This document shows, in pieces, positions 1 through 8,960 of a stretch of 64,000 nucleotides of DNA; the first letter of the stretch is position 1; each line of letters begins with the position of its first letter. Under the pieces are notes generated by a model. The model was not told the origin of the DNA, did not search any database, and saw only the letters and a list, made by a program, of their open reading frames with translations. The position numbers and the translations under genes are program-made. The DNA comes from an uncultured Blautia sp. (GTDB lineage Bacteria > Bacillota > Clostridia > Lachnospirales > Lachnospiraceae), in assembly GCA_945864225.1 (NCBI GenBank), contig CAMBAL010000002.1, positions 1 through 64,000 of the forward strand, written 5' to 3'.

Positions 1-54
1 TTATTAGTCAAAACCACTGCCGGAACAGTAATATCTACAGTTTATCGCTGATCA

Positions 55-90
55 AAAATAGAAGTGCTGTTACATTGCTTCTATTTTTTT
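55..90 (+). terminator. Rho-independent terminator of a gene left of the window
   Basis: A 10-bp stem (AAAATAGAAG at 55-64 with CTTCTATTTT at 78-87) is followed by further T residues. It lies upstream of the first promoter, so it most likely ends a transcript entering from outside the window. Confidence 0.7.
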
Positions 91-122
91 GAGCAATCAG
101 TCTGGATTCCATCGCGCATTCC

Positions 123-151
123 TTGCACTGGCGGAAGTTTTGGTGTATAAT
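123..151 (+). promoter_or_regulatory. Sigma-A type promoter of the first operon
   Basis: TTGCAC (123-128), a 17-bp spacer, then TATAAT (146-151). It precedes the TTG start at 315 by about 160 bases, leaving a leader of roughly 155 nt in which I recognise no riboswitch. Confidence 0.65.
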
Positions 152-314
152 TGTTGCTATTAGCAAAGAATATTAGCGAAATATGCCGGGAAAACGAATA
201 CATACAGTGCTCATTTCCTGTTTCTGTCAGAAGCGGAATCGCTTCAGGAATCGCATTTTGTCAGGAAACCTCCACCACCTTCCGGCGTATTTCAGAACGA
301 TAAGGGGAACTGCT

Positions 315-3300
315 TTGAAGAAAAAGATAGAACAATTGTTAAGTGGGAAATTTGAATATGAAAATCCGGCGCTTTTGTTTTCGCAGGAACGGATCTCCGT
401 CAGACTGAAGGCAGGAGAGACCTTCCGGGGAGACCTGTATTTCGGGACAGAGAACAACGAGCGCATCCGGGGATATGTGACCTCCTCCAGCAGAAGAATG
501 GTTTCGGGAATCGGCAAATTTTCGGGAACCACCATCTGCCTGCCCTACGGCGTGGATGCCACAGGCATGCAGCCCGGCGAAAACATAAGCGGATGGCTGT
601 GCTTTACCACGAACATCGGAGAATACCGCCTTCCGTTTTCCATTGAGACAGAAAAAGAAGAAATCCGAAGCTACGCAGGGGAACTTCATGATACAGAAGC
701 ATTCCATGAAATCGCGCGGAAAGATTTCCGGGAAGCATACCGCTTGTTCAAGGACAAGTCATTTTCCGGAATTATGGAGAACCGCAGTCAGAAAGAAAAA
801 GCCCTGTATGCGGGACTTTCCGTCCAGCCTGTCACCTACCAGCATCTGGAAGAATTCCTCATCAGCATGGGATACAAGGAACCGGTCACCATTTCCCTCA
901 AGCAGTCCGGCGGGGAATTTTATGATGTCAGTGAGACCATGCAGGAATCCTTTGATGTCCATAAGACCGGCTGGGGACACCTTCGTCTGGACATCGAAGC
1001 CCGCGGAGATTTCCTGGAAGTGGAGCATCATGTAGTGACCGATGAAGATTTCATTGGCAGCAGCTATCAGGTGGAATACGTGATTCGTAAGGATAAACTG
1101 GGCAAAGGCAGACAGTTCGGTGAGATCGTGATCAAAAGCCCGTACCAGGAACTGGTATACCCGGTCATTGCATCAAGAGACGGGAAGACCACCGTGGATA
1201 TCAGTGCCATAGAGAAAAAACACAGACTATCCCTGATGCGCGACTATATCGAATACCGCTGCGGCATCATGGACTTCAAGACCTGGGCAGGAAGTGTCCG
1301 CTTTGAGCTGAACCAGCTGCGGGAAGCCGGATGCTGCTATCCGGAATATCAGCTTCTGGAAGCCTACCTTCTTCATAAAGAAGACAATAATCCGGGAGCC
1401 ATTGAGATCCTGAAACAATTCCGTGACAAATCCTACTCCAGTGAAGATCTGGAATTTGCCGGTGTCTATCTGTATCTGTGCAGCCTTACCGGAATCTACC
1501 GTGACAGCGTACAGGCGCTCCGCAGAGTACAGAATTTCTATATGCAGAAAGAAGACAGCCTGATCCTGATGTGGATACAGCTTCAGCTGGACAGCGCATA
1601 TCGCCGTACTCCGTCCAAGGCCGTATTCCTTCTGGAAGAACAGTTTGACCGCGGATGCAGAAGCCCGCTTCTTTATCTGGAAGCATGGAATTACATCAGT
1701 GCAGACATGACCCTCCTTCACCGGATCAGCCGGTTCTGGGTGCAGGTCTTCCTTTTTGCAGGCAAAAAAGGCCTGCTGACAGAAGAACTGGTCATGCGTT
1801 TTTCCTATCTGTCCGGCTATGAGAAAAGCTTCAACAGAAGCCTCTACCGGGCCCTGGAACTGGGCTACGAGGCATTTCCGACAGACGATACCCTGGAAGC
1901 CATCTGCCGGTATATTATGATCGAAAACCCAAGAAAACCGGAATATTTCCGCTGGTTTTCCCTTGCAGTGGAGCACGGTCTGCGCCTGACAAGACTTTAT
2001 GAATACTATGTGGAGACCATGGACACTTCTTACCAGAGAGAACTGCCCAAGACCCTTCTGATGTATTTTACCTATAATGACAATACACTGGGGGATTCCC
2101 GGAAAGCCTACCTCTACGCCAATGTCATCGCCTACAAAGACAAAGAACCCGGCGTATACGAAAGCTATCGGGAGCATATCCGCAAATTTGCCCGTCAGAA
2201 ACTGGCGGAAGGCAGGATCAACGAGAATTATGCCGCCATTTACCAGGAATTCTGCATGGATCCCTCCAATGCAAAAGAAGCCCAGGCAGCAGCACGTCTG
2301 ATGTTTGCCTGCCGTTTATACTGCGATGACAAAAAAGTCCGTCAGGTAATCGTCCGCCACAGCCAGATGGCAAGAGAAGAAGCTTACCCCTGTGTACAGG
2401 GCGTGGCATATCCGCGTATTTACACAGAAGACGCCGTGATTTTGTTCCAGGATGAGAAACAGCGCCGCTATGCATCCACCGTGGATTATAATGTGACCAA
2501 ATTGATCGATGAACGGGAACTTCTCCCCCGCGTTCTGGAAAAAGGCGTGCGGGAACCGGGAACCCTGCTTCACTATTGCGAAAATACAGAACTGAACCGT
2601 GAAAACATGGAACTTTTCCAGTACCTGGCAGATTCCGACGCCTACACCGATGCCTACCGGAAAGCCACACGCAGGAAAATCCTGAACTATCTGGCAGCCC
2701 ATGCGCAGGAAGAAAATCTGGACGAGTATCTGGAAAACCTGAACCTGCGGGAATACACCATGGTAGACCGCAGCGCCCTCCTGGAAGTCCTGGTTTCCAG
2801 AAGAATGTTTGACAGAGCCATGTATGTGGTCCAGGAATTTGGCTACGAAGGCGTGGAATGGGGCAGCCTTCTGAAGCTTACCAGCCGCATGATCCTGCGC
2901 AGCGAAATGGCAGAAGACGAGGAGCTTCTGGCACTTGCCAGCGAAGTTTATCGTGCAGGCAAATACGATGAAGTGATCCTTCATTACCTGATGCAGTACC
3001 GTTTCGGTCCCACAGACGAGCTGCTGGCAATCTGGAAAAGCGCCCGCGGTTTTGACATGGACACCTACGATCTGGAAGAAAAAATCCTGAACATCCTGAT
3101 GTTCACCTCCGATTACCGCAAAGAAGGCGAGAACGTCCTGGAAGCCTACGTAAAACAGGCAGGCAAAGAACGGATCATCGGTGCCTACCTGACCCAGCTT
3201 TCCTACGGTGTATTTGTCCGCGAATACCCCATGAGCCCGTTTGTCCGGGAATGCCTGGAGCATGCTTTTGAGCGCAAATGGCCGGTGGACGAGGTCTGCC

Positions 3301-3872
3301 GCATGGCACTTCTCAAGGCTCTGGCAAAAGAAAAAGTGACCGATGCCAGACATCTGGAAATGGAACGGGAGCTTTTGAAGGACTGCGTCGGAGAGGGAAG
3401 GGCATTTGCTTTTTACCGGAAACTTCCGCCGGAACTTCTGAGCCCCTATCAGCTGGATGACAAGACTTACGTGGAATATCATGCAAGCCCCATGGCAAAG
3501 GTGACCTTATTCTATGCTTTGGATACCGGGCTTGGAATCGGGAAAGAATATAAGAGCGAACCGCTGAAAAATGTTTATGAGGGAATTTTTACCAAAACCT
3601 TTACCCTGTTTTACGGAGAAACCCTGCATTATTATTTCCGTATCGAAGAGGACGGCAAAATCCATACCACATCCGAACGTGTTCTTGCCATGAACCGCGT
3701 GGATGGAACCCCCATGAGCAAATATCAGCTCCTGAATCAGATGCTGTCCGCACGTAAACTGGACAAAGAACAGGAAGTGACCAGGAGAATGAAGCAGTAT
3801 CTTCGTCAGGAACAATATGTAAAAGAAATGTTTACCATAGAAAAGGAAACGGAAGATGAACGAAATTCGTGA
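315..3872 (+). CDS. Large helical-repeat protein, DUF5717-like (function unknown)
   Basis: A cytosolic protein of about 1,185 residues without signal peptide or membrane segment. The open frame extends upstream to 183, but that extension is basic and unlike the rest. The TTG at 315 has AAGGGG seven bases before it and gives an N-terminus reading LKKKIEQLLSGKFEYENP, so I place the start there. An N-terminal beta-rich part (roughly residues 20-120, with KAGETFRGDLYFGTEN) is followed by long helical stretches resembling TPR/HEAT-type solenoid repeats. From memory this corresponds to the Lachnospiraceae family DUF5717; no domain search was run. It overlaps the Hsp70-like gene by 17 bases, so the two are translated together and probably act in one complex. 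I assign no biochemical function. Confidence 0.8.
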   Translation: MKKKIEQLLSGKFEYENPALLFSQERISVRLKAGETFRGDLYFGTENNERIRGYVTSSSRRMVSGIGKFSGTTICLPYGVDATGMQPGENISGWLCFTTNIGEYRLPFSIETEKEEIRSYAGELHDTEAFHEIARKDFREAYRLFKDKSFSGIMENRSQKEKALYAGLSVQPVTYQHLEEFLISMGYKEPVTISLKQSGGEFYDVSETMQESFDVHKTGWGHLRLDIEARGDFLEVEHHVVTDEDFIGSSYQVEYVIRKDKLGKGRQFGEIVIKSPYQELVYPVIASRDGKTTVDISAIEKKHRLSLMRDYIEYRCGIMDFKTWAGSVRFELNQLREAGCCYPEYQLLEAYLLHKEDNNPGAIEILKQFRDKSYSSEDLEFAGVYLYLCSLTGIYRDSVQALRRVQNFYMQKEDSLILMWIQLQLDSAYRRTPSKAVFLLEEQFDRGCRSPLLYLEAWNYISADMTLLHRISRFWVQVFLFAGKKGLLTEELVMRFSYLSGYEKSFNRSLYRALELGYEAFPTDDTLEAICRYIMIENPRKPEYFRWFSLAVEHGLRLTRLYEYYVETMDTSYQRELPKTLLMYFTYNDNTLGDSRKAYLYANVIAYKDKEPGVYESYREHIRKFARQKLAEGRINENYAAIYQEFCMDPSNAKEAQAAARLMFACRLYCDDKKVRQVIVRHSQMAREEAYPCVQGVAYPRIYTEDAVILFQDEKQRRYASTVDYNVTKLIDERELLPRVLEKGVREPGTLLHYCENTELNRENMELFQYLADSDAYTDAYRKATRRKILNYLAAHAQEENLDEYLENLNLREYTMVDRSALLEVLVSRRMFDRAMYVVQEFGYEGVEWGSLLKLTSRMILRSEMAEDEELLALASEVYRAGKYDEVILHYLMQYRFGPTDELLAIWKSARGFDMDTYDLEEKILNILMFTSDYRKEGENVLEAYVKQAGKERIIGAYLTQLSYGVFVREYPMSPFVRECLEHAFERKWPVDEVCRMALLKALAKEKVTDARHLEMERELLKDCVGEGRAFAFYRKLPPELLSPYQLDDKTYVEYHASPMAKVTLFYALDTGLGIGKEYKSEPLKNVYEGIFTKTFTLFYGETLHYYFRIEEDGKIHTTSERVLAMNRVDGTPMSKYQLLNQMLSARKLDKEQEVTRRMKQYLRQEQYVKEMFTIEKETEDERNS

Positions 3873-5103
3873 CTTGATGATAGGAATTGATTTTGGGGAA
3901 AAATTTTCCCAGATATGTTATTACGACCGCAAAGCGGATGAGGCAAGATCCATCAGCATGAAGGTGGGAAGCAGTCAATATGAGGCACCCAGCTGTCTCT
4001 GCCGCAGGATCGAGCAGGGAGATTACTGCATAGGTCTGGAGGCCGAGTACTTTGCCAGAGAAAAAAACGGCATCATGCTGGATAACCTTTATGAACTGTC
4101 CGGAAGCACAGAGCGCATCCAGCTGGCAGGAGAGGAGCATGAACCATGGGAATTTCTGTCCATTTTCCTTAAGGGAATGCTGAAATTTCTGGGAATCCTG
4201 GACATCGTCAAAAACACCAGATGCATGGTGATCACCACCCCTTCCCTGACACCGGAACGGGTAAAAAACTTCCAGAAAGCATGCGCAGACATTGGTTTTC
4301 CGGAAGAGAAATTCATGCTGCTGGACTATGGCGAGAGCTTTTATTACTACATGCTTTCCCAGAAACGGGATACCTGGAACCGGAATGTGGCATGGTATGC
4401 GTTCACTCCGGAAAAAGTCACTTTCCGCAAAATGTCCATGACCTCCGCTACAAGACCGGTTCTGGTGCGACTGGAGGAGCCGCAGGAAACCGCTCTCAGT
4501 GAAGAGAAGGAAGTAAGAGATTCCGATTTCTGCCAGTTTATCCAGAAAACGTTAGGCATGGAACTTTATTCCAGCATTCAGATCACGGGCAACGGATTTG
4601 ACACTGAATGGGCGAAACAGTCGGTGAAATCCCTCTGCTACCAGAAACGCAAGGTGTTCTATGGAAACAATCTGTTTGCCAAAGGTGCCTGCGCAGCGGC
4701 TGTGGAACGCCTGGAAAAAAAGAACTTCAAAGGCTACCGCTACATGAGCGAGTCTCTGGTTCTGGCAGATGTGGGCATGGATATGAGAGTGATGGGCTCT
4801 CCGGCCTATTATCCGCTCATTGAGGCAGGCAATAACTGGTATGACTGCAAAGCCTGGTGCGAGCTGATCCTGGATGATACCGAAGAACTGATATTTACCG
4901 TAGCCACCATGGAAAAACCCGAAAAACGCCGTGTGGCCATGAGTCTTCCGGGACTGCCGAAACGGCCGAACAAGACCACCAGACTTCGCGTGGAACTTAA
5001 TTATGTATCTCCGAAAGAATGCGAGATCACCGTAAAAGACCTGGGCTTTGGCGACCTGTTCCCGGGCAGCGGCAAAGTCTGGAAAGAAACGGCCGCATGG
5101 TAA
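3856..5103 (+). CDS. Actin/Hsp70-fold ATPase-like protein (DUF5716-like)
   Basis: A 415-residue protein that begins MNEIRDLMIGIDFGEKFSQ. IGIDFG followed by a polar beta-hairpin is the phosphate-1 motif of the actin/Hsp70/sugar-kinase fold. A second feature, VLADVGMDMRV near residue 300, could be the phosphate-2 or adenosine strand. A substrate-binding domain of DnaK type is not evident: the C-terminal 100 residues (EELIFTVATMEKPEKRRVAMSLPGL) look like a small beta domain instead. The ATG at 3856 is preceded by AAGGAAACGGAAG and lies inside the end of the preceding gene, so the two are translationally coupled. I recall this family as DUF5716, always beside DUF5717. ATPase activity is inferred from the motif only. 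Confidence 0.75.
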   Translation: MNEIRDLMIGIDFGEKFSQICYYDRKADEARSISMKVGSSQYEAPSCLCRRIEQGDYCIGLEAEYFAREKNGIMLDNLYELSGSTERIQLAGEEHEPWEFLSIFLKGMLKFLGILDIVKNTRCMVITTPSLTPERVKNFQKACADIGFPEEKFMLLDYGESFYYYMLSQKRDTWNRNVAWYAFTPEKVTFRKMSMTSATRPVLVRLEEPQETALSEEKEVRDSDFCQFIQKTLGMELYSSIQITGNGFDTEWAKQSVKSLCYQKRKVFYGNNLFAKGACAAAVERLEKKNFKGYRYMSESLVLADVGMDMRVMGSPAYYPLIEAGNNWYDCKAWCELILDDTEELIFTVATMEKPEKRRVAMSLPGLPKRPNKTTRLRVELNYVSPKECEITVKDLGFGDLFPGSGKVWKETAAW

Positions 5104-5116
5104 AAGGGGGACGGAC

Positions 5117-5899
5117 ATGAGCGGATATATTTTATGCCAGACAAAAAAGGCAGAAACACCATATTTTATCGAGAATATCAGCACAAACATCTATACAATG
5201 GAGGAATTGTGCTACTATCTTTATCATAATCTGTATCTGGTGGATGATACAATTATCAATGAGGGGCTGTGCAGCTGGCTTTCCGGGGAACTGGACCTTC
5301 CGAAGCTGGCAGCGAAGCTCCGCCCGCATCTTGGCAAATTTGCGGCAGTGGAGGATATCCTGTATCCGATTTTTAAGGAAATCAATTACCTGACTTATGA
5401 AGAACTACGCGTTCTTGGCATGCAGCTTCAGAAGCTGAACATCCAGCCGCCTGCCATCCGTGAAAAAGAAAAAGGAGACGCCCTGGTGGAAAACGGCATG
5501 TACGTCAATGCCATCCGTGTTTACCAGAAGCTTCTGGAACGGGAGGATCTGGAAGAAGCGAGAGAAGGTCTGACAGAAAGCATTTACCACAACCTTGGCT
5601 GTGCCTGCAGTTACCTGTTCCAGATGGAAAAAGCAGTGGAGTGCTTCTGGAAAGCATACGAACAGGGACATGACCGTGCAGCACTGAAATGCTATCTCCT
5701 TGCGTTCCGCAGCATCCGGACGCCAAACGAATACGAGAGCAGGCTGACGGAACTGCATGTATCCGGAGAAATCCGTGCAGAAATCAAAGAAACCCTGGAT
5801 CAGTTCGCGAAGAAACCGGAAAAACAGGTAGATTCCCATCAGGTGGATGAACTGCTGGAGAAATTCACTCAGGAATATCACCGCAGCACCGGGTCATGA
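5117..5899 (+). CDS. TPR-like partner protein of the DUF5717/Hsp70-like operon
   Basis: The frame is open from 5048, but ATG 5117 has the strong site AAAAGGGGG just before it and lies 13 bases after the preceding stop, giving 260 residues (MSGYILCQTKKAETPYFIE). The first ~115 residues form a compact conserved-looking domain. Residues ~120-215 read as TPR-like helix pairs (GDALVENGMYVNAIRVYQKLLEREDLEEA; IYHNLGCACSYLFQMEKAVECFWKAYEQG). No signal peptide or membrane segment is present. It is the third gene of the operon after the solenoid protein and the Hsp70-like ATPase. I do not know a name for the family; the TPR assignment is by eye. Confidence 0.75.
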   Translation: MSGYILCQTKKAETPYFIENISTNIYTMEELCYYLYHNLYLVDDTIINEGLCSWLSGELDLPKLAAKLRPHLGKFAAVEDILYPIFKEINYLTYEELRVLGMQLQKLNIQPPAIREKEKGDALVENGMYVNAIRVYQKLLEREDLEEAREGLTESIYHNLGCACSYLFQMEKAVECFWKAYEQGHDRAALKCYLLAFRSIRTPNEYESRLTELHVSGEIRAEIKETLDQFAKKPEKQVDSHQVDELLEKFTQEYHRSTGS

Positions 5900-6026
5900 C
5901 AGGATGATTGCCGTGTGAATGATGTGGAAAAAGCATATGCAGATATAAAAAAGGAATGGTCATATGTTTTTGTACGAAAACAGGCATGAAAATGACAAAA
6001 AAGATGAAAGAAAATGATTTTTAAGG

Positions 6027-6055
6027 TTGACTTTCGCGTGGTAAATTGTTAATAT
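6027..6055 (+). promoter_or_regulatory. Promoter of the substrate-binding protein gene
   Basis: TTGACT (6027-6032), a 17-bp spacer and TAATAT (6050-6055), about 50 bases upstream of the ATG at 6104. The ribosome-binding site GCGAGGAG follows near 6087. Confidence 0.6.
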
Positions 6056-6103
6056 TGTACCGTAATCACCCAAAACAAATAATAAGCGAGGAGATCAACC
6101 GAT

Positions 6104-6895
6104 ATGAAAAAATTAATTGCAATGTTATTGACATCATCTATGATTTTTTCCATGACAGCCACAGCTTTTGCATCCACAGACGAGAGTGATGCAGCCTATG
6201 TAAAAGAGAACGGCAAGCTGGTAGTTGGTATTACCGATTTCGCACCGATGGATTATAAAGAAGAAGGAAGCGATGAATGGGTCGGATTTGACGCTGACAT
6301 GGCAGCTGCTTTTGCAGAAAGCCTTGGTGTGGAAGTAGAATTCGTAGAAATCGACTGGGATAATAAGATTATGGAACTGGAAGGCAAGACCATTGACTGC
6401 GTATGGAATGGTATGACACTGACCGATGAAGTAACCAGCTCCATGGAATGCTCCAATGCATACTGCAACAACGCACAGGTTGTTGTTGTTCCGGAAGACA
6501 AGGCAGATCAGTATCAGGATGTTGACAGCCTGGCAGATCTGAACTTTGCAGTAGAAGCAGGAAGCGCAGGAGAAGCAGAAATCAGCGCACTTGGACTGAA
6601 CTACACAGCAGTAAAAGCACAGTCTGACGCTCTGATGGAAGTATCTGCAGGAACCTCTGATGCAGCCGTAATCGACCTTCTGATGGCAGCAGCCATGATC
6701 GGTGAGGGAACCGGATACGAAAGCCTGACTCACACCGTAGAACTCAACAGCGAAGAATACGGCGTAGGATTCCGCAAAGGCTCCGACCTTGCAGAAGCAC
6801 TGAATGAATTCTTTGCTGCCAGCTACGAGGACGGCAGCATGCTGGAATGTGCTGAGAAATATGGCGTACAGGATGCAGTGATCGAGCAGAAATAA
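6104..6895 (+). CDS. Amino-acid ABC transporter substrate-binding protein without lipobox
   Basis: A 263-residue type 2 periplasmic-binding protein of the polar amino-acid (SBP_bac_3) family. GKLVVGITDFAPMDYKE, GFDADMAAAFAESLGVEVEFVEIDWDNKI and the later EYGVGFRKGSDLAEALNEF are the usual landmarks of that fold. The N-terminus is a Sec signal peptide (MKKLIAMLLTSSMIFSMTATAFAS) with an AFA-S signal-peptidase-I site. No cysteine lies at a lipobox position, although homologues in Gram-positive bacteria are normally lipoproteins. It sits before a permease and an ATPase of matching type but is separated from them by a terminator, so it is probably made in excess of them. Substrate cannot be told from sequence; polar amino acids such as glutamine or cystine are typical. 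Confidence 0.88.
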   Translation: MKKLIAMLLTSSMIFSMTATAFASTDESDAAYVKENGKLVVGITDFAPMDYKEEGSDEWVGFDADMAAAFAESLGVEVEFVEIDWDNKIMELEGKTIDCVWNGMTLTDEVTSSMECSNAYCNNAQVVVVPEDKADQYQDVDSLADLNFAVEAGSAGEAEISALGLNYTAVKAQSDALMEVSAGTSDAAVIDLLMAAAMIGEGTGYESLTHTVELNSEEYGVGFRKGSDLAEALNEFFAASYEDGSMLECAEKYGVQDAVIEQK

Positions 6896-7052
6896 TACTG
6901 ACAGACGAATCATACGAAGATGTATCATATAAAGATAAATCACACAAGGATGATTCATATTCATGTGAACAGAAATAGATAAAAGCATATTTTTAGAGAA
7001 TAGTTTGTATGATTTGCTATGCCGGACATCAAGAACATCACAACAAAATCAG

Positions 7053-7080
7053 AAAGAGCGGTTTTTACCGCTCTTTTCTA
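7053..7080 (+). terminator. Terminator/attenuator between binding protein and permease
   Basis: A perfect 10-bp stem, AAAGAGCGGT (7053-7062) and ACCGCTCTTT (7067-7076), with a TTTT loop and a short T-rich tail. It lies between the binding-protein gene and the permease gene, consistent with partial termination that sets their stoichiometry. Confidence 0.85.
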
Positions 7081-7199
7081 GCGTTATTCATACTGACAGT
7101 TTTATGAAAAAGTATTGAGAAAGACGGACATTTCATAATTAAGAAGACAATAAAACAATAATCAGGCAGTTAGAAAGAAATTAGAAAGCAGGATATGTT

Positions 7200-7886
7200 A
7201 TGGAACAGATTGTGGAACAGATGCCGATTGTTATCCACTCGCTGAACATCGGTTTTCTTCAGACATTAAAATTATTTTTCGTAACCCTGATCGGAGCCTT
7301 TCCCCTGGGACTGCTCATGGCCCTGGGCTCTACATCACGGTTCAAGCCGCTGAGCTGGGTTATCAAGCTTGTGATCTGGATCATAAGGGGAACCCCGCTG
7401 ATGATCCAGCTTCTGATCATTTACTATTTCCCCGGACTGGTACTGCACAATCCCATCTGGGGCGGCGGAGAAGGCGGCCGTTTCCTGGCTGCATCCTTTT
7501 CCTTCATCCTGAATTACTCCTGTTATTTTTCGGAAATCTACCGCGGAGGCATTCAGGGAGTTCCGGTGGGACAGGAAGAGGCAGGACTGGTGCTGGGCAT
7601 GACCAAAACCCAGATCTTTTTCCGCATCAAACTTCTTCAGGTAATCAAACGTATTGTGCCGCCTATGTCCAATGAAATCATAACTTTGGTAAAGGATACC
7701 TCCCTTGCCCGCATCATTGCACTGCAGGAGATCATCTGGGCAGGGCAGGCGTTTATGAAAGGCTCTCAGGGCATTTCCGGAGCCATCTGGCCGCTGTTTT
7801 TTACAGCCGTTTATTATCTGATCTTTAATGGAATCCTGACCATTCTCCTGGGAAGACTGGAGAAAAAACTGGATTATTTCAGGTAG
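7200..7886 (+). CDS. Amino-acid ABC transporter permease (HisM/GlnP type)
   Basis: A 228-residue membrane protein with about five hydrophobic segments. It carries the EAA loop of ABC importers (EEAGLVLGMTKTQIFFRIKLLQ, around residues 138-160) that contacts the ATPase. RGTPLMIQLLIIYYF is the characteristic N-terminal family signature of polar amino-acid permeases. The ribosome-binding site is weak (AAAGCAGGA). It is followed after 11 bases by the ATPase gene and forms the transporter with it and with the binding protein upstream. A single permease gene suggests a homodimeric channel. Confidence 0.9.
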   Translation: MEQIVEQMPIVIHSLNIGFLQTLKLFFVTLIGAFPLGLLMALGSTSRFKPLSWVIKLVIWIIRGTPLMIQLLIIYYFPGLVLHNPIWGGGEGGRFLAASFSFILNYSCYFSEIYRGGIQGVPVGQEEAGLVLGMTKTQIFFRIKLLQVIKRIVPPMSNEIITLVKDTSLARIIALQEIIWAGQAFMKGSQGISGAIWPLFFTAVYYLIFNGILTILLGRLEKKLDYFR

Positions 7887-7897
7887 GAGGAGCAAAC

Positions 7898-8683
7898 ATG
7901 GCAATTTTAGAAGTAGAACATATATGCAAATCGTTTAACCGTACCGAGATACTGAAGGACATCAGCTTTTCCCTGGATAAGGGACAGGTGGTCTCTATTA
8001 TCGGTTCCTCCGGAAGCGGAAAAACCACACTCCTGCGGTGCCTGAATTTTCTGGAAACACCGGACAGAGGAGTGATCCGTGTCAACAATGAGACACTATT
8101 TGATTCCGCGGATCCTTCTACGCAGAGGGAATCCACCATCCGCAAAAAACGGCTCCATTTTGGCCTTGTCTTTCAGTCTTTCAACCTTTTTCCACAGTAT
8201 ACCGCTCTGGAAAATGTGATGCTTGCCAAAGAACTGCTTGCCAAAGAACGGCCGGATTACAAAAGTCGCAAAAAAGAAATCCATGGAGAAATCCGTATAC
8301 AGGCAGAGGGACTTCTGAAACAGATGGGCCTGGAAAAACGCATGAACAACTATCCCCATCAGCTTTCGGGAGGACAGTGCCAGAGAGTGGCGATTGCCCG
8401 GGCACTGGCGCTGCAGCCGGATATTCTCTGCTTTGATGAACCGACTTCTGCACTGGATCCGGAGCTCACCGGAGAGGTGCTGAAAGTCATCAAAGAACTG
8501 GCAGACCAGAACACCACCATGATTATTGTGACTCATGAGATGGCATTTGCCAGAGATGTGGCCAATCAGGTAATCTTTATGGATGACGGCTACATTCTGG
8601 AGCAGGGCGACCCGAAACAGGTGTTTGAAAACCCGAGAGAAGAGCGTACGAAACAGTTCCTTTCCCGGTTTACACAGGGATGA
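7898..8683 (+). CDS. Amino-acid ABC transporter ATP-binding protein (GlnQ type)
   Basis: A 261-residue ATPase with every ABC motif in order: Walker A GSSGSGKTT (about residues 37-45), Q-loop VFQSFNLFPQ, signature LSGGQCQRVAIARAL, Walker B ILCFDEPTSALDPE, D-loop and the switch histidine in IVTHEM. Compared with GlnQ it carries roughly 15-20 extra residues between Walker A and the signature (around STQRESTIRKKRL and KERPDYKSRKKEIHGE). AGGAGG precedes the ATG, 11 bases after the permease stop. It energises uptake through the permease just upstream. Confidence 0.93.
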   Translation: MAILEVEHICKSFNRTEILKDISFSLDKGQVVSIIGSSGSGKTTLLRCLNFLETPDRGVIRVNNETLFDSADPSTQRESTIRKKRLHFGLVFQSFNLFPQYTALENVMLAKELLAKERPDYKSRKKEIHGEIRIQAEGLLKQMGLEKRMNNYPHQLSGGQCQRVAIARALALQPDILCFDEPTSALDPELTGEVLKVIKELADQNTTMIIVTHEMAFARDVANQVIFMDDGYILEQGDPKQVFENPREERTKQFLSRFTQG

Positions 8684-8884
8684 CAGTCCTTATTAACAGC
8701 ATATGTAACTGTTTTGTATTTTTACAGTTACGAGCAAAAAAAAATATTGGGAATTTGGCACAATATGGATCAAAATTCCAGTACGGTCAATGTACGGGAA
8801 TGATGCATCGGAAAATTCTTCTCAGGATATTCCAGTGAACAGTAACATTTCATCTATCTGTTATAATCCTGCAATTATTTTAGG

Positions 8885-8913
8885 TTGCTTTTGAGATTTG
8901 ATTGGTATATAAT
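8885..8913 (+). promoter_or_regulatory. Promoter of purB-purA
   Basis: TTGCTT (8885-8890), a 17-bp spacer and TATAAT (8908-8913), 47 bases before the purB start. The 200 bases between the ABC ATPase and this promoter hold no gene; they contain the sequence GTGAACAGTAACA (8835-8847), which also occurs elsewhere in the window. Confidence 0.7.
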
Positions 8914-8960
8914 TTCTACGATACAATGTATACAATAAACGCAAGATCAGGAGAGTGAAG

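Noticed and set aside
183..314. N-terminal extension of the DUF5717-like gene from ATG 183
   Set aside because: No ribosome-binding site at 183, composition unlike the rest of the protein, and a well-placed AAGGGG before TTG 315.
1227..2177. 316-codon minus-strand frame, and similar long minus-strand frames within plus-strand genes
   Set aside because: They are shadows of strongly coding plus-strand genes, with no ribosome-binding sites and Cys/His/Phe-rich compositions typical of antisense frames.
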